Shown in pieces: positions 1 to 12,153 of a stretch of 64,000 bases of DNA (position 1 is the stretch's first letter; every line of letters starts with the position of its first letter). The translations under genes were made by a program, and so were the position numbers. The stretch comes from Strix aluco (lineage: Eukaryota > Chordata > Aves > Strigiformes > Strigidae): contig NC_133938.1 in NCBI RefSeq assembly GCF_031877795.1, forward strand, positions 14,106,920-14,170,919, read 5' to 3'. The notes beneath the pieces were generated by a model. The model was not told the origin of the DNA and ran no database searches. It saw nothing but the letters and a program-made list of their open reading frames with translations.

Positions 1-3000
1 AGGATGCTTGGTCAGCTCCTGTGATCCCCCCCTTTGCCTTCTGCTGCATTGTGTTCCCACCCAAAATACTGAACAGCTTCAAGGAGCCTGGCTCTGGCAG
101 AGGCATTGCGGTTCTTCAGGCACTGCTGGAAAAGAGCACAGACCACCTTGCTTTGCTCAGAAGCAAGTGGGAACAAACATGATCTACTAATGCAAAGTGC
201 TTCATTCTCTGACTGTAATTTTCTTCCATATCCCTTTGTTGTCTGTTTTACAGTTTTATTTCTTCATTTTCTTTCTTTTCCTTTACTCTTGTAGTGCCAT
301 ATTAACAGCATCCTTTAGATACAGTGGCATTCTCTGTGATATTTCGAATTTGTCAGTATAGTTTGCTTACAAGATTATGTTAAAAAAGCCTCTCCGTCAC
401 TCAAGTTGATTCAAGAGACAACTCTGACTGTGAAAGGGCTGCATGCTGTGCTCACTAGCACTCTTAGGGTTTCATTCCTATTTTTATGACGTAACTGGTT
501 TCCCGAGGTTGGCAGGCCCTCATCTTCTAAAAGATGGAGGATTGAAAAAAAGTAATTGCTTGGTGGAGGTAGGTATAATTCAGCTCACAACTGCAATTCT
601 GCTCTTTATAGCTCAATAATTCAGTCAAAAATATCTTAGAATTAGCAAGCTCAGAACTAATTAGGTCATGACTGGAATATCTTTAGCAAGCAGCTATCTG
701 TTCCAGGATGTGCCAGGAAAGCATTGCTAGATGAGACACACCACTCCAGTCACAATGGAGCTTGTGCACAGGGTGAAGGTGTGGATGGCTCTTGTGATCT
801 TCCCGAGCTCCGTTTCCTGTTATTTTTCTATTAATGGAGACCAGACACATATTTCAGGAGGATGTAGAACTGAGGTTTTTCTTGTACTTTCAAGAGTTAA
901 AGATGTTTTGAAGTTCCTCCCCAACCCTTATATTTGGAAGCGTTTGCTTCAATGTCAGACAAATTTGACAGTTGTTTCTTACACAATTCTGTAAGTACTG
1001 ATGCATAACACTTGCTGTCACTAGGAAGAAATGTGGGTTTTCACTTGTGGTCAGAAAGAACTCTGAACTCTGTATAATGCTTTTTGTTCCTAGACAAATT
1101 TTTGTTCCTAGACCATTGTATATCACTGTGATTTCACAGCATGGCACAAATCACTTTGCTGATGCTTGTGGTTTACTCTCAGTAAATCAGAAGAAAAAGT
1201 CTCATATAGGAAAACGTTTCCACAAAAACTAAGTACTCTGAGGGACACAGGTGGAGTAACTTCCATTTTTCTTTTTATTCTTGGCCACCAACCAACATGA
1301 GCAGTTTTGCTCTGCAGCTGTACACTGTTGCAAGTTGGATTTGATTCTGAAGCTGCTTCTTATTTGTCTCAGGTCAGTAGGAAAGAATAAAACTGAAAGA
1401 AACCAGCTCCAGTATCTGAAGCTACAAAGAGTCAAATCTTGCTCTTACTTTGAACTTCCTTTATCTAAGAAGAGATTTTCTACCAAGAACTCAAACTTTA
1501 CAGGTTTAAATGCCCTTTGCAAGAGAATTTCTCAAATGAAATACATATAACTGATGTACACTTGTATTTGCTCTGTTAGAAATGTAGGCAAATGATCCAG
1601 AATCTTCAAGGGCATCTGTGAATTCTAGATGTAGAGGAAAGAAAGTAGATGGGGAAGGAACTGAACTAGTGCTTATGTATCAGCTAAGCAGATTACATTA
1701 GATCAGTCACTGGCAGGAAAACCATGAGTCGTGGTAGACTAAAAAACACTCTCTACTTGCAGCAGTGCACTTGTGCCTAGATCTTTATTTTTGGTGAAGC
1801 TGATATCAATGTGGGAGATACTGAGAAGGATAATGTTGGGTATTTGGATGTTTTTCTTTGCTTTTTTTATTTTATAAAGTCCTGAGATGTGCTTGGGAGC
1901 CCCCGCCAGTCCTTTTGTACCACTGATATCTGGAAATTTGACAGGTCCTCTCAGCTGGGGTGACAGGTAGTTAACACAGTAGTAACAAAAATAGTTTGCC
2001 CAAACCATGTTTTTCCTCATCTAGGTCTGGGATTGGTGGATAAGGGAGAGGAATGTGACCACTACATCAAATCAGACTGTAGACCACATTAAAGATTTGA
2101 GAGCTGAAAATGGCTCTTCTGTTTTCCCCATTTTATCCTAAACTTTGTTCAACATTTCCTGCAGCTGTGCATGTGGCCAGCTTTTTCTCCTCAGCAGTAA
2201 TGCCAGTTCAATAATGTCAGCTTGCTTGAAACAAAGTGGTTAAGCCTGCCATGTTTGGAGATGTACCACAAAGCCATCTCAGTGACTGATTATAAACCTA
2301 TGGAGAAGAGATGTTGTAAGCAACACTTGAACAGTCTAAAGTAAATTGTATTATGAACTATTTAATTTCTATTACTCACCATACATCAAGCTCATTTTCA
2401 TGCTAAAGGCACAGCCCATTGCATCAGTTGTGGCCAGCGTGAGCCTGGCGGGTGTGTACTATGAGGAAATCCACAACACAGTCTGGTAAATTCACACACA
2501 CCCTTATATTAAAGCAAATATAGTCTCTGCAGTGCTGGCTGAGTAATACTTTAAATAATACTTTAAGGGCCACTTTGATATCAGAAGGCTTCTTTTTTCT
2601 ATGAAAATTCATAGAAGTCTTTCCTGGAACCTTGAAATTAAAGAGGAAAATCATGATTAAAGCATTCATTCCTTATTGAGAGAAATTCAACTTGTCCTTC
2701 TATAAGTTTGAAATTAATAACAAGTCTGCTTTCTGCTCTTTGAATGTGGTGCTCTGTAATAACATACTGCAGCCTGACAGCAAGTGTAGACTGTTTATTC
2801 CTTTGTAAAGTCACAAGGTGCTATATCAACCTTCTGTTCTTTCACTGGTAGAACTCTTTTCAACTATATAAAGCACAGGTTATACCCTGAGAAGTGGCAC
2901 TGAAATCTCCACTGCAAATATCTTTATTTCATTTCCTTGATCGTTATACAACATGTTTTGCCCAGTTCAAAAGGGTAACAATGTTATTTTCTAAGAGCTG

Positions 3001-3587
3001 GTGTCACTACTGGGCATGGACATCTACATCTGGAATTCTCATCTGTTTATGTGTCACCAACAACCACCTTGGTCTGGCTGAGCATGTTGCGTGTATACTT
3101 GGTGCAGCCATCAAATGGGTCATGTGGATTATGTATTTTAAATACATGAGTTTATATACACTGAAATAAGTTCAACTAACATATTATAGAACTGTTATAT
3201 ATATTGCAAATATTCTCAATCTGTGTTTTCCTAAAGACATGCTGGCATTTTCTGTGCAACACCTATCCTTGAGTGCATTCTGTATCTTCACACAGGTTGG
3301 GATAAGCAGTACTTTGTATCTAGAGCCATATATGAAAGCCTGCTTCTTACTAAATTTGTGGGATATTTAAAGATCTTTTGCTGTATTTAACTTTATTACT
3401 AGAGAAAGTAATTACCTGGAAAGAAACATATTTTCTGAGCCTTGAAATTAAATGTCAGTTTTGGGAAAGCTTCCAGATAGATGGAAGAGAATTAATTGGT
3501 GATGGAGAAGACTCTTTATGCCTGTGCAAAATACTCCCCTGCCTCTTACGCTAATTCCTCCAGGTCATCCTCTGTACCTTTTGTTCC
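1..3587. other. Intergenic DNA, no gene seen
   Basis: AT-rich DNA with only short open frames. None has codon use, a domain or a splice pattern that I can defend. I see no recognisable repeat family before the solo LTR that starts at 3588. Confidence 0.6.
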
Positions 3588-4191
3588 TGTCCTGGTTTTG
3601 GCTGGGGTACGGTTAATTTTCTTCCTAGTGGCTGGTACAGTGCTGTGTTTTGTATTTAGTGTGAGAATAACATTGATAACACCCTGATGTTTTAGTAGTT
3701 GCTAAGTAGCTCTTATCCTAAGTTAAGGATTTTTCAGTTTCCCATGCTCTGCCAGGGAGCAGGTGTACAAGAAGCTGGGAGGGAGCATGGCCAGGACAGC
3801 TGACCCGAACTAGCCAAAGGGATATTCCATACCATAGAAGATCATGCTCAGTGTATAAACTGGGGGGAGTTGGCTGGGAGGGGCGGATCACTGCTTGGGC
3901 ATCAGTTGGCAGATAACGATCAATTGCATTGTGCATCACTTTTCCTTTCTTGGGTCTTATTTATCTTTCTTCATTATATTCCTTTTCATTACAATTTTTA
4001 TTATAATAATATATCATATATTATAATAACTATAATAACACTTATATTTTAGTTGAGTTATTAAACTGTTATTATCTCAATCCACAAATTTTACTTTTTT
4101 TCTGATTCTCCTCCCCATCCCACTGGGAGGGGGCACGAGTGAGCAAGCAGCTGCGTGGTGCTTAGTTGCTGGCTGGGTTTAAACTCCGACA
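3588..4191 (+). mobile_element. Solo LTR of an avian endogenous retrovirus (ERVL-like)
   Basis: The block begins TGTCCTGGTTTTGGCTGGGG and ends TTTAAACTCCGACA, the TG...CA ends of an LTR. Internal landmarks shared with the copy at 11562 include GGTGTACAAGAAGCTGGGAG, CAATTGCATTGTGCAT, the TTATTAAACTGTT...ATCTCAA polyadenylation-like segment, and a 3' part reading GAGTGAGC...GTGGTG...GCTGGCTGGG. Five-base flanks are GTTCC on the left and GCTCC on the right, a likely target-site duplication with one change; 5 bp fits ERVL/class III. No gag, pol or env follows, so this is a solo LTR. An AT-rich expansion lies near 3980-4055. The family assignment is from memory of avian repeats. Confidence 0.85.
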
Positions 4192-7100
4192 GCTCCTTTT
4201 GTCATCCAAAGGCTGTTCCACAGCTATGGCAATTTTATTTGTGCTTGTGTACCGTTGACTGTAGCACTGTTTGCCATTTCTGACCTGTGTGCCACAGGTT
4301 CCCCATCAGTGACATAAGGGTTTAGTTAATATACTGCATTTTATAACTTCATGAATAAAATAAAAATGTCCTGATCAAATGGACTGTAAGCCTGGCAGAA
4401 TATAGGTAACCTGTGTTTATGCACTACCAAAACCAAGCATCTCCGCTACTGATTAATTAGTACCTTTGAGCATTAACTTAACATATATATTTAATAACAT
4501 TAATAAAACTAATTCCATTATATTCCAGTCACACTAAAAAGGTAGCTTTGAAATGCTTTTGGCATCGATCAGTTTTTTTTGAACTGCCCCATAACGATAT
4601 AAATGGTTTTATACACTGAATGATGTTAACGTACTTGTCCTTCTGCTGATTTTGGATGCAAAAGATGTATCAGGTGGCCACATGTGCCTACATTTAACTG
4701 GGGCCAATACTATCTTAGCTAGCTAACTAGGATATCGGTACCACATACACGTATCTTTCTAAGTGAATCAGAGCTACCTGCTGGGTGCATGGTGGACTAC
4801 ATATTCCTAAAGGCTAAGTGGAAAATATTCTGCACCTTGAGCATGAAAAGACATGTTCTATCCCTATATTGTGAAATTCCAGCTGCAGATAGTGTGGACT
4901 AGAGGAATTATCACAGAATCTTGAGAAGTCACAGCTATGTTGCAATAATTTCTTTTTTTTATCTCTTCTGCTGTTTATCAAAGGACTGTCAGGAAGTAGG
5001 AGGCTCTCACCGTGTTTTCTCACTGAAATTAAGAGAAGTAGTTTTGTGTACGTCTTCCTGAATGCTTTCTGAAACACTCCAGCTGGGCATGATAATTTGT
5101 GAGCTATAGTCATTCAGCTGCTAAATTGTTTGTAAACTGTATTCCTTGCATCGATTGTGTTCTGGTCTCCTAAATGAAACAGCTGTGGATGTATTTACAA
5201 TCTGAGAAAGCTGGACCAGTGATGGAAGCTTGCAGTTTTAGTCCTTGCTCATCAGCTGACGTAAAGGCAAAACCAATGGGAAGCATGTGCTTGCTCTCTC
5301 TATAGTCTCTAACTCTGCCCACGTGTTGCCATTTAACTTGGATGGATCAGAGAAGTCAGAATTCAAAGCATCTGATAATCCAGGTCTGTGAGGGTATATT
5401 AAGTTCCAAACATCATAAGGACAAATTGGTAAAGACTTCAGAAAATACAACTATATTTTCATGGAAGTAGTGAAATATAAAATAGTTTTACAAAGCCAAG
5501 AATGAAACACAAAAATAAGGATCACAAGTTATCTAGTGATGGGTCTGTAATTAAAAAAAATCTAAAATCTACTGTTCTCAAGTGTCCTGAAATTCTGTTG
5601 TCTCAAGCAAACCTTCCTATAGATCCTTGTATAAATACACTAAAGTTGTTTGTGAAATTTTAGTGACTACAGAGAAAATACTCCTGGATTTGTATTTATT
5701 TAGAGAATTCCCTTTATTACAACAAACTCATAAGTGTCTTGAGAATACTTTATTCCTGTGTTTGGTTTAGAAAACAACCTCTAATTGAGGGCAATTATCA
5801 TCGAGTGTAACCAAAAGATGGCAGCAGTCCAATAATTTTTTCTACCAAGTAGAACTTGGTAGAAAGAGACTGAGTTTATTTACTGTTTTGTGAGCTCTAC
5901 TGTGTTACTGGAAAGAAAGAATGCTATGGATGCTATTTCGTATTGGAAAGGAAGTGATTAAAACAATTTGAGAGGTAAAAAATGCTTTACAGTTTTTGTG
6001 TGAACATAACTGTAAACATACTTTTATTAAATTGCTATTAATTGGACACTGCCTCTACGATGTGGCAAGCAGAGAATAAACCACATTGAGAGAAGGCACT
6101 TGTCAGACTAAGTAGAAGTGTGTTTGTTTAAACACTTTCATGCTGGACAATTCCCAGATGGGACTTTGCCCTGTAGTGACAAAAAGACCCAACCAGACCC
6201 CAAAAAAAGAATTAGCTTCCCAAAACATGAGGAACTGGAGAGAGGATCAGAAAGACTGACAGAGGCATGTTTCCTTAACCCTTTAACAGTGAACCTGTAA
6301 TTATTTCTAGTGTGCAATCTTAATACCTGTGTGCTTCAACTTTCCTGGTGATGTTCACAAGGGAAATTACTAAATTAGTGAAGTGATCTTCACAGGCCTT
6401 GCCAAAGCCTTGTGAGGTCAGTGAAAAGGTCCCCAGTGACTTAATTTGTTTCCAAATCAGCTGCAGTCTGGTGGCATCCCAAAAGTGCCTGAAATTGTGC
6501 AATGTACAAATATGCACCTTATGCTTGGTTTTGGATTGTCAGTGCAGTCCAGGAGGCCATAACAAAACAAAAGCTACCTCTCTTTGGGGGATAAAAAAAG
6601 TAAGGAAATAACTGTTTACTGGGCTTACTGTTGTTTCCAAACAACAAAATAAAATAACTAAGCACTCAAAAGAGGGGGGAAAAAAAAAAAAAAAAAAGGC
6701 CTATACCCCCACCCTCAAACATTTTCAAGTTCAAACACCTCACAAATCAAAGCACATAACATCTTCCAAAACACAGAAAATCCCTTAGGAAAAGGTTTCT
6801 CATAATCACAGATTTCCTTACAGGAGATTGCTCAACAGGTCTTAAGCAACATTTCCATTATGTGCAAAGCAAAACCAAAAGCTTGTAGTGTTCCAGTGTG
6901 CGTTCACTTGCTGCTGTAACTGAGAGTCTGTTCTTCATCTGTTTTACTCTCAGCTCCTTTGTAAGGTGAATATGAATTAAGAACATAATCCTGGTAATTG
7001 ATCTTCACAGTTGTGAAGTGACATCACCTTGTTAATGTTTTTCATATATTTCAGGAGGATTGATGCTTGATATTCAACCAGTGTGGTACACAACTGCAGA

Positions 7101-10100
7101 AACACTTTGCATAGTTGAAGGCTGTCCTGATCAGGGAACCCTTATTAATTTATTTTAAATTATGAAAATCCCACTAGCATTTTCCTCTGACTTAGTATTA
7201 TTTTTGGTAGTTCAAGGTTTGAGGCTGAAGATAGACATGGGGAATAAATAAAAGAAACAAGTACAGTGTGCGATTCATATACTTTTGGCTTCAGAACAGA
7301 AGCAGTTTGTCCAGAGGAAGCTGGGTGAGTAGGACTTGGTTTTTCCTACATAAGGTTTTAAGAAAAAAGCTATAGGAGAACAGAGTCACAAAGACTCTGA
7401 TAGGTGAAATGTGATAAAAAATTTGCCTGCCTTTTTTACAACAGCCACCTTTTTTTGTGCCTTTTGACTTACCCTGATATTGGATAATTCTAATTATACA
7501 ACTCTGAATTGCTACTGAATTTTATTTCAGAAGAGGAAAAATTAATTTATTCTTTGTACCAGCAAAAGAATGTTTAAACTCCTGCAGAAATTCTAGTTCT
7601 TTCCTTCATCTCCCCGCTGTTATTTTTTCAGCAATCTGCTATCTGCGGATGTGAAGGCATATTGTGTTTTATTCATGGGCCTGCAGCCTCAAAGTCCTCC
7701 TCTCAATTAGTGCAGTGCAGTTAGTGTCAAGCCAAATTTACAAGCCAGGAGAGTTTGACATCAGCCGGGAGTAGTCTCGGAAAGGAGTGTACAACATGTC
7801 TCCAGAAGAGGCACATGAACTCCTCAAGATCTTTGTTAAATAAACAAAATGTTGATGTTTGTGGTGATTTAAACATCTGCATTTCACTTTGAGTGTTAAG
7901 TGAACTTTGAAAATGCAATTTCCCCTGTTTTTATTAAATTCAACAGTTTGACTAAACTTGGCTGTCAGAAGTACTTCTAAAAGGAATGAACAATAACGAA
8001 TAGTGTCTTTTATTGTATTGAAAAAACAGATGTAATAACGTTTTTCCTTTTTTTGGTGACTCACACATGCACACTTTGTGTGAATGGTGGTTCCATTACC
8101 GGTCTCACTAACTTGAATTTACTTTTTGTCTATGTGGTCATTAATTTATATGTTAAAATTCAAGGCTTTTCTTCTCACAAAAAGGTTGTATAGGAAGAGA
8201 AAAAAGGAGGATCAGTCTCACAGTTATACTTAAGCTTAAAGATTGTTTTACTTTATTTTTTCAGGAGGAGTTTCAACGTGATCATCCAATTTTGTTTTCA
8301 AAAAAAGCAAAAGCATGAAATTATTTAGAAATTTAAATATCTTCTGAAAAACATTTGAGTAACCCCAGACTATCACATTAGTTTACATTAAACCCCAGCA
8401 GAATTAAAGATGTGTGTGATTTTTTTTTTTTTAATAGTTTTGACTAACTTTGGGTTTTTTTGGTGAACAAATTACTTCTTAAAATGTACTATTTCAGACA
8501 ATACAAGATGACAAAAAATACACCCCAGGAAACTATTGTAATATTTCCAAAAAACATTTGATACCTGAATTTTATTAATGAAGAGATTTGGATGCTATTC
8601 ATAAAACTGAAGTCAGCTGAACAGGGTTTGGTCTCAAGATGTTCTGGTCTACTGCTCTGGTCTACTCATGGGATGAAGACCTAGAGTGAAATTTCTTCTT
8701 GGTGTGGACAAGGCAGTATTAAATGCTCAAGTAACACATATTTTGAATGATTTTCCAACAGAAAAAGGTGAAACTTGTCTTTGTGAGCCATGTTCCTTAT
8801 TCCATGTAATCAAGGAGCAAAAAGCTATAACTCAAAAGCTGAGTAGAGGAAACTGAAAGAAGTTCACAGGCAGGAGCTGACAACAGTTCCCTGTCACATG
8901 TCACTGATCCAGGCAAGCAGTGTTGGCCACAGCTGGCTCCTTTCTTGTAGAGAAGGGTTCAGAGGACGCAGCCAGCACGTTCCCACAAAAGGCAGCCCTG
9001 CTCCCTCACGTACCCAAGCCTGGCATGGGAGTGGTCCCTGGACCGCCTGCAAGTCATCTGCAATCCAAGAGCAACAGGATCACCACCTTTGGTACACAGG
9101 GTCAGGGACATGAAGTGTTTCTTTTTTTTCTTGATTGCTTTCTGACTCTGATTTGCTGGCACTATTAAGTATGTCAGATTCGCTTCTGCTTGAATGAAAT
9201 GTTTTGTTTAATTTCAAATGATCTGTCTTAATTGGCTGAGTGTGTGGAAACATTTCAGTTGGGATGGATCCAAAACAACAACCACTAACTTTTTTTTTCT
9301 GTTGGCTCCCAAACCAAAAAAAATTCAATTATCTACAGTTTCTGTTTTAACATCATCTGCAGAGGAACTTGGTAGGATTATGCATTTTCTTGAACCTGAA
9401 AATCAACGTAAAATGTGAAGCTATGGATCAAAATCAAAGCAAGCTCAGAGAAGAGACCAAGGTAGAGAAGAGAGGGTATTTTGCTGTTTTAGACATATTT
9501 CTTTCTGATACACTTGAATTCAACCTGAATTCATATTGGAGTCTCTTAAAAGCTGATTCCATTTGGGATTCAGGGTTTCCTTTGATTGTGTATAAAAATA
9601 GAGCTAGAAGATCAGTTCTGCATATCGAACCTAGTCTGTTTCTAGGTGATGCACACATTCTGGTTCAGGATAATGTTCACTTATTAAAAACTGTGAGCAG
9701 CAGGTTTAGATCAGAACATTATGACAGGTTTTAAACTTGTTAAAAGTCAGCAGTTTTTTGGACCAGGGCTTCATATTTTAAGACAGCATCAGAGTTACAA
9801 CTTCCAGCCAGTGTGAGCTTCAGAGTCTTCAGCTGTGATTTCCAGCTCAGGTACAACTCTAGTGAAGGTAAAATATAATGTGGAGAAGGAGACAGGATGA
9901 AAGACAGACAAATAATTTTTCATGCTTGTCTTACAATAACGTAGTAGTGAATAAAAATGGAAATAGCACTGTTAGAAACTATCAACACAAATATGATTTA
10001 GGGAGATGAATGAGAGCATTGGCTGTATCTTGTTGCAGATAGGAGTCAGATTTGTGATGGAAAACCCATGTCACCATTCCCATAGAGCCAATCAGAGGCT

Positions 10101-11561
10101 GTGGTTTCTTCTGCCCCTTATGGTGCATTTACTTCTGAAGTGGTTGGTTCTCAGATGGCAAAAAAAAAAAAAAAAAAGAATTAAAGGATTTTTAAAGGAG
10201 TTAAAAAATCCATTCTTCTTTCTCCAAGCACAAATTAAATAACTGCAATTTGCTTCATCTGCTGTGGCATTGGAGAGATGGAAATAGCTTGGTTAGGCAC
10301 TGGTTATGGATGCAGTCACCCTCCATTCTTTCTCCTACTCTTTAAGCCCTCCACTATCTCAAGCTGTCACTTGATACGTTGGCAACCAAATTAAATGCAT
10401 ACAAATACTGTTGCTTTGCATTGTAGTCACAGGAAAAATGTTTAAGCAGTTACCCGGTAAATTCAGCTTAGATTAAGTGGAACATATCTGTCAAGACTAG
10501 CTCATATGAAGAACGCAGTAAAGAATATGAAGTAAAGTAAGAAGGGATGTTTTGGGTAGGCTAGATACATCATTAGGGTCAGTCCAGGGGTCATTTTTGA
10601 TAAATGATCAATATTGTTATTTTTATAGGTTTTACTTCATTTTTTATTTTTTAGTATACAGGAATTACAGCCAAAAGCCGTGACTGGATGCTGCATATCT
10701 TTGAAAAGGCTACACTGAAAAATTTAACAGTCTGAATTGTACTTCTGAAGCACTGCAAAATATAATATAGACTTCCCAGCAGACTGACTTATGCCCATCT
10801 TCAAGTTCAGAGTGTCAGATCACATCCAGGTTTACTTAACAGCAAGGAGGGTTTGGAATGTGATTGAAAGAAAACAAAACCTGATGCACAAGTTCTGTGG
10901 AAAACAGTGAGTGAGTCAGTAGTCATGCTTTCTGGGAAACCTTTCAGAAAAAAAAAAAAGAAATTAGCTGAGAGAATATTATACTGTAGAGAAATGAAAT
11001 TTCTCTAAACAAGGGGTGCTTTGTGGTGCTGATTTGATCATGATATTGAATTGTTTGAAGGTACTGCTAGTGGCCAATATTTGCTCCCAGTGCTGGACTA
11101 TGTCCTAATGTCCTGCACTGGCTGTGCTGATGGGTTTGCTGATCTACATACAGAGCTGAAACTCTTTTGCAAGCGTTGGTTTCACAGCATTAACTCCAGC
11201 TTTGTATATACTTCTTAGTCTGTAAGATATGAGGTCCTGACACAGTATTATGCACTTCCCATCTGCCTTCCCATTCCCATACTTATGTTACAAAGTGGTA
11301 CTGCAACAATTATGCTGGACACGCAGAGAGAAGAAACTTCTTTTCCTCCTCTGAAACTGCCTGCAAACTAATCCCCACTTAAACTTTTTACTGCAAGCTA
11401 TTTGTTACAGAGAAAAGGTTGTCTTAAGGGCTTGAGTTGATACTTTTTCTCCAGATTTTTCTGTTAGCCTCTCCTGTGAAAACAGTTTTATTAAAAAAAG
11501 AAAATAAAGACAGAAAGACTAGCTCAACCAAATGTCATGTACCCCACTCTACATGTACGAC
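4192..11561. other. Intergenic DNA, no gene seen
   Basis: AT-rich sequence between the two solo LTRs. It contains an A18 tract (6680-6697), other short A or T runs, and open frames up to about 120 codons that look like chance. The longest, ending near 9734, starts at a non-ATG codon and shows no domain. Confidence 0.55.
6680..6697. repeat. Poly(A) tract, A18
   Basis: Eighteen consecutive A bases follow a G6 run. No AATAAA lies just upstream and no retroposed gene is recognisable, so it is treated as a simple repeat. Confidence 0.9.
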
Positions 11562-12153
11562 TGTCTTGTTTTCAGCTGGGATAGAGTAAGTTTTTCTTCA
11601 TAGTAGCTAGAATAGTGCTGTTTTGGATTCAGTATGGGATTTGGTATGAGAAGAATGTTGATAATACACTAATGTTTTCAGTTGCTAAGAGATCAAGGAC
11701 CTTCCAACTCCCCATGTCCTGCCTGTGCACAGGTGTACAAGAAGCTGGGAGTGAGCAGAGCCAAAGCACTGGACCCCAATTGACCAGTGAAATATTCTGT
11801 ATTATGTAGTGTCCTGCACGGTATATAAAGGAAGGTTGTCTGAGAATGAGGGGGTTCTCTCTTGCTTCCAGGACTGTGATTGCAGGATCTTGGTATTTCG
11901 GGATCACTAGCTGGGTACGGGCTGGGTGTCAGTCAGTGGGTGGTGAGCAATTGCATTGTGCATTACCCGTTTGTCCTTTCTATTACTGTTATTGTTTTAT
12001 TCTATTTCAATTATTAAACTGTTTTTATCTCAACTTATGAGTCTCCCTTTACTGCTCTAATTCTCTCCAATTCCTTCCCCTATCCCCCGGGTAGGGGAGG
12101 GTGAGTGAGCAGCTGTGTGGTGTTTGGCTGCTGGCTGGGTTTAAACCACAACA
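11562..12153 (+). mobile_element. Second solo LTR of the same avian ERV family
   Basis: It starts TGTCTTGTTTTCAGCTGGGA and ends GGGTTTAAACCACAACA. It aligns along its whole length with the LTR at 3588-4191 in the same orientation, including GGTGTACAAGAAGCTGGGAG, the AGCAATTGCATTGTGCAT block, ATTATTAAACTGTTTTTATC, and the terminal GTGAGTGAGCAGCTGTGTGG...GCTGGCTGGG segment. The flanking pentamers ACGAC and ACTAT match at three of five positions, so the target-site duplication is weak. The two LTRs are about 7.4 kb apart, but no retroviral coding sequence survives between them. They may be independent solo insertions. Confidence 0.85.
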
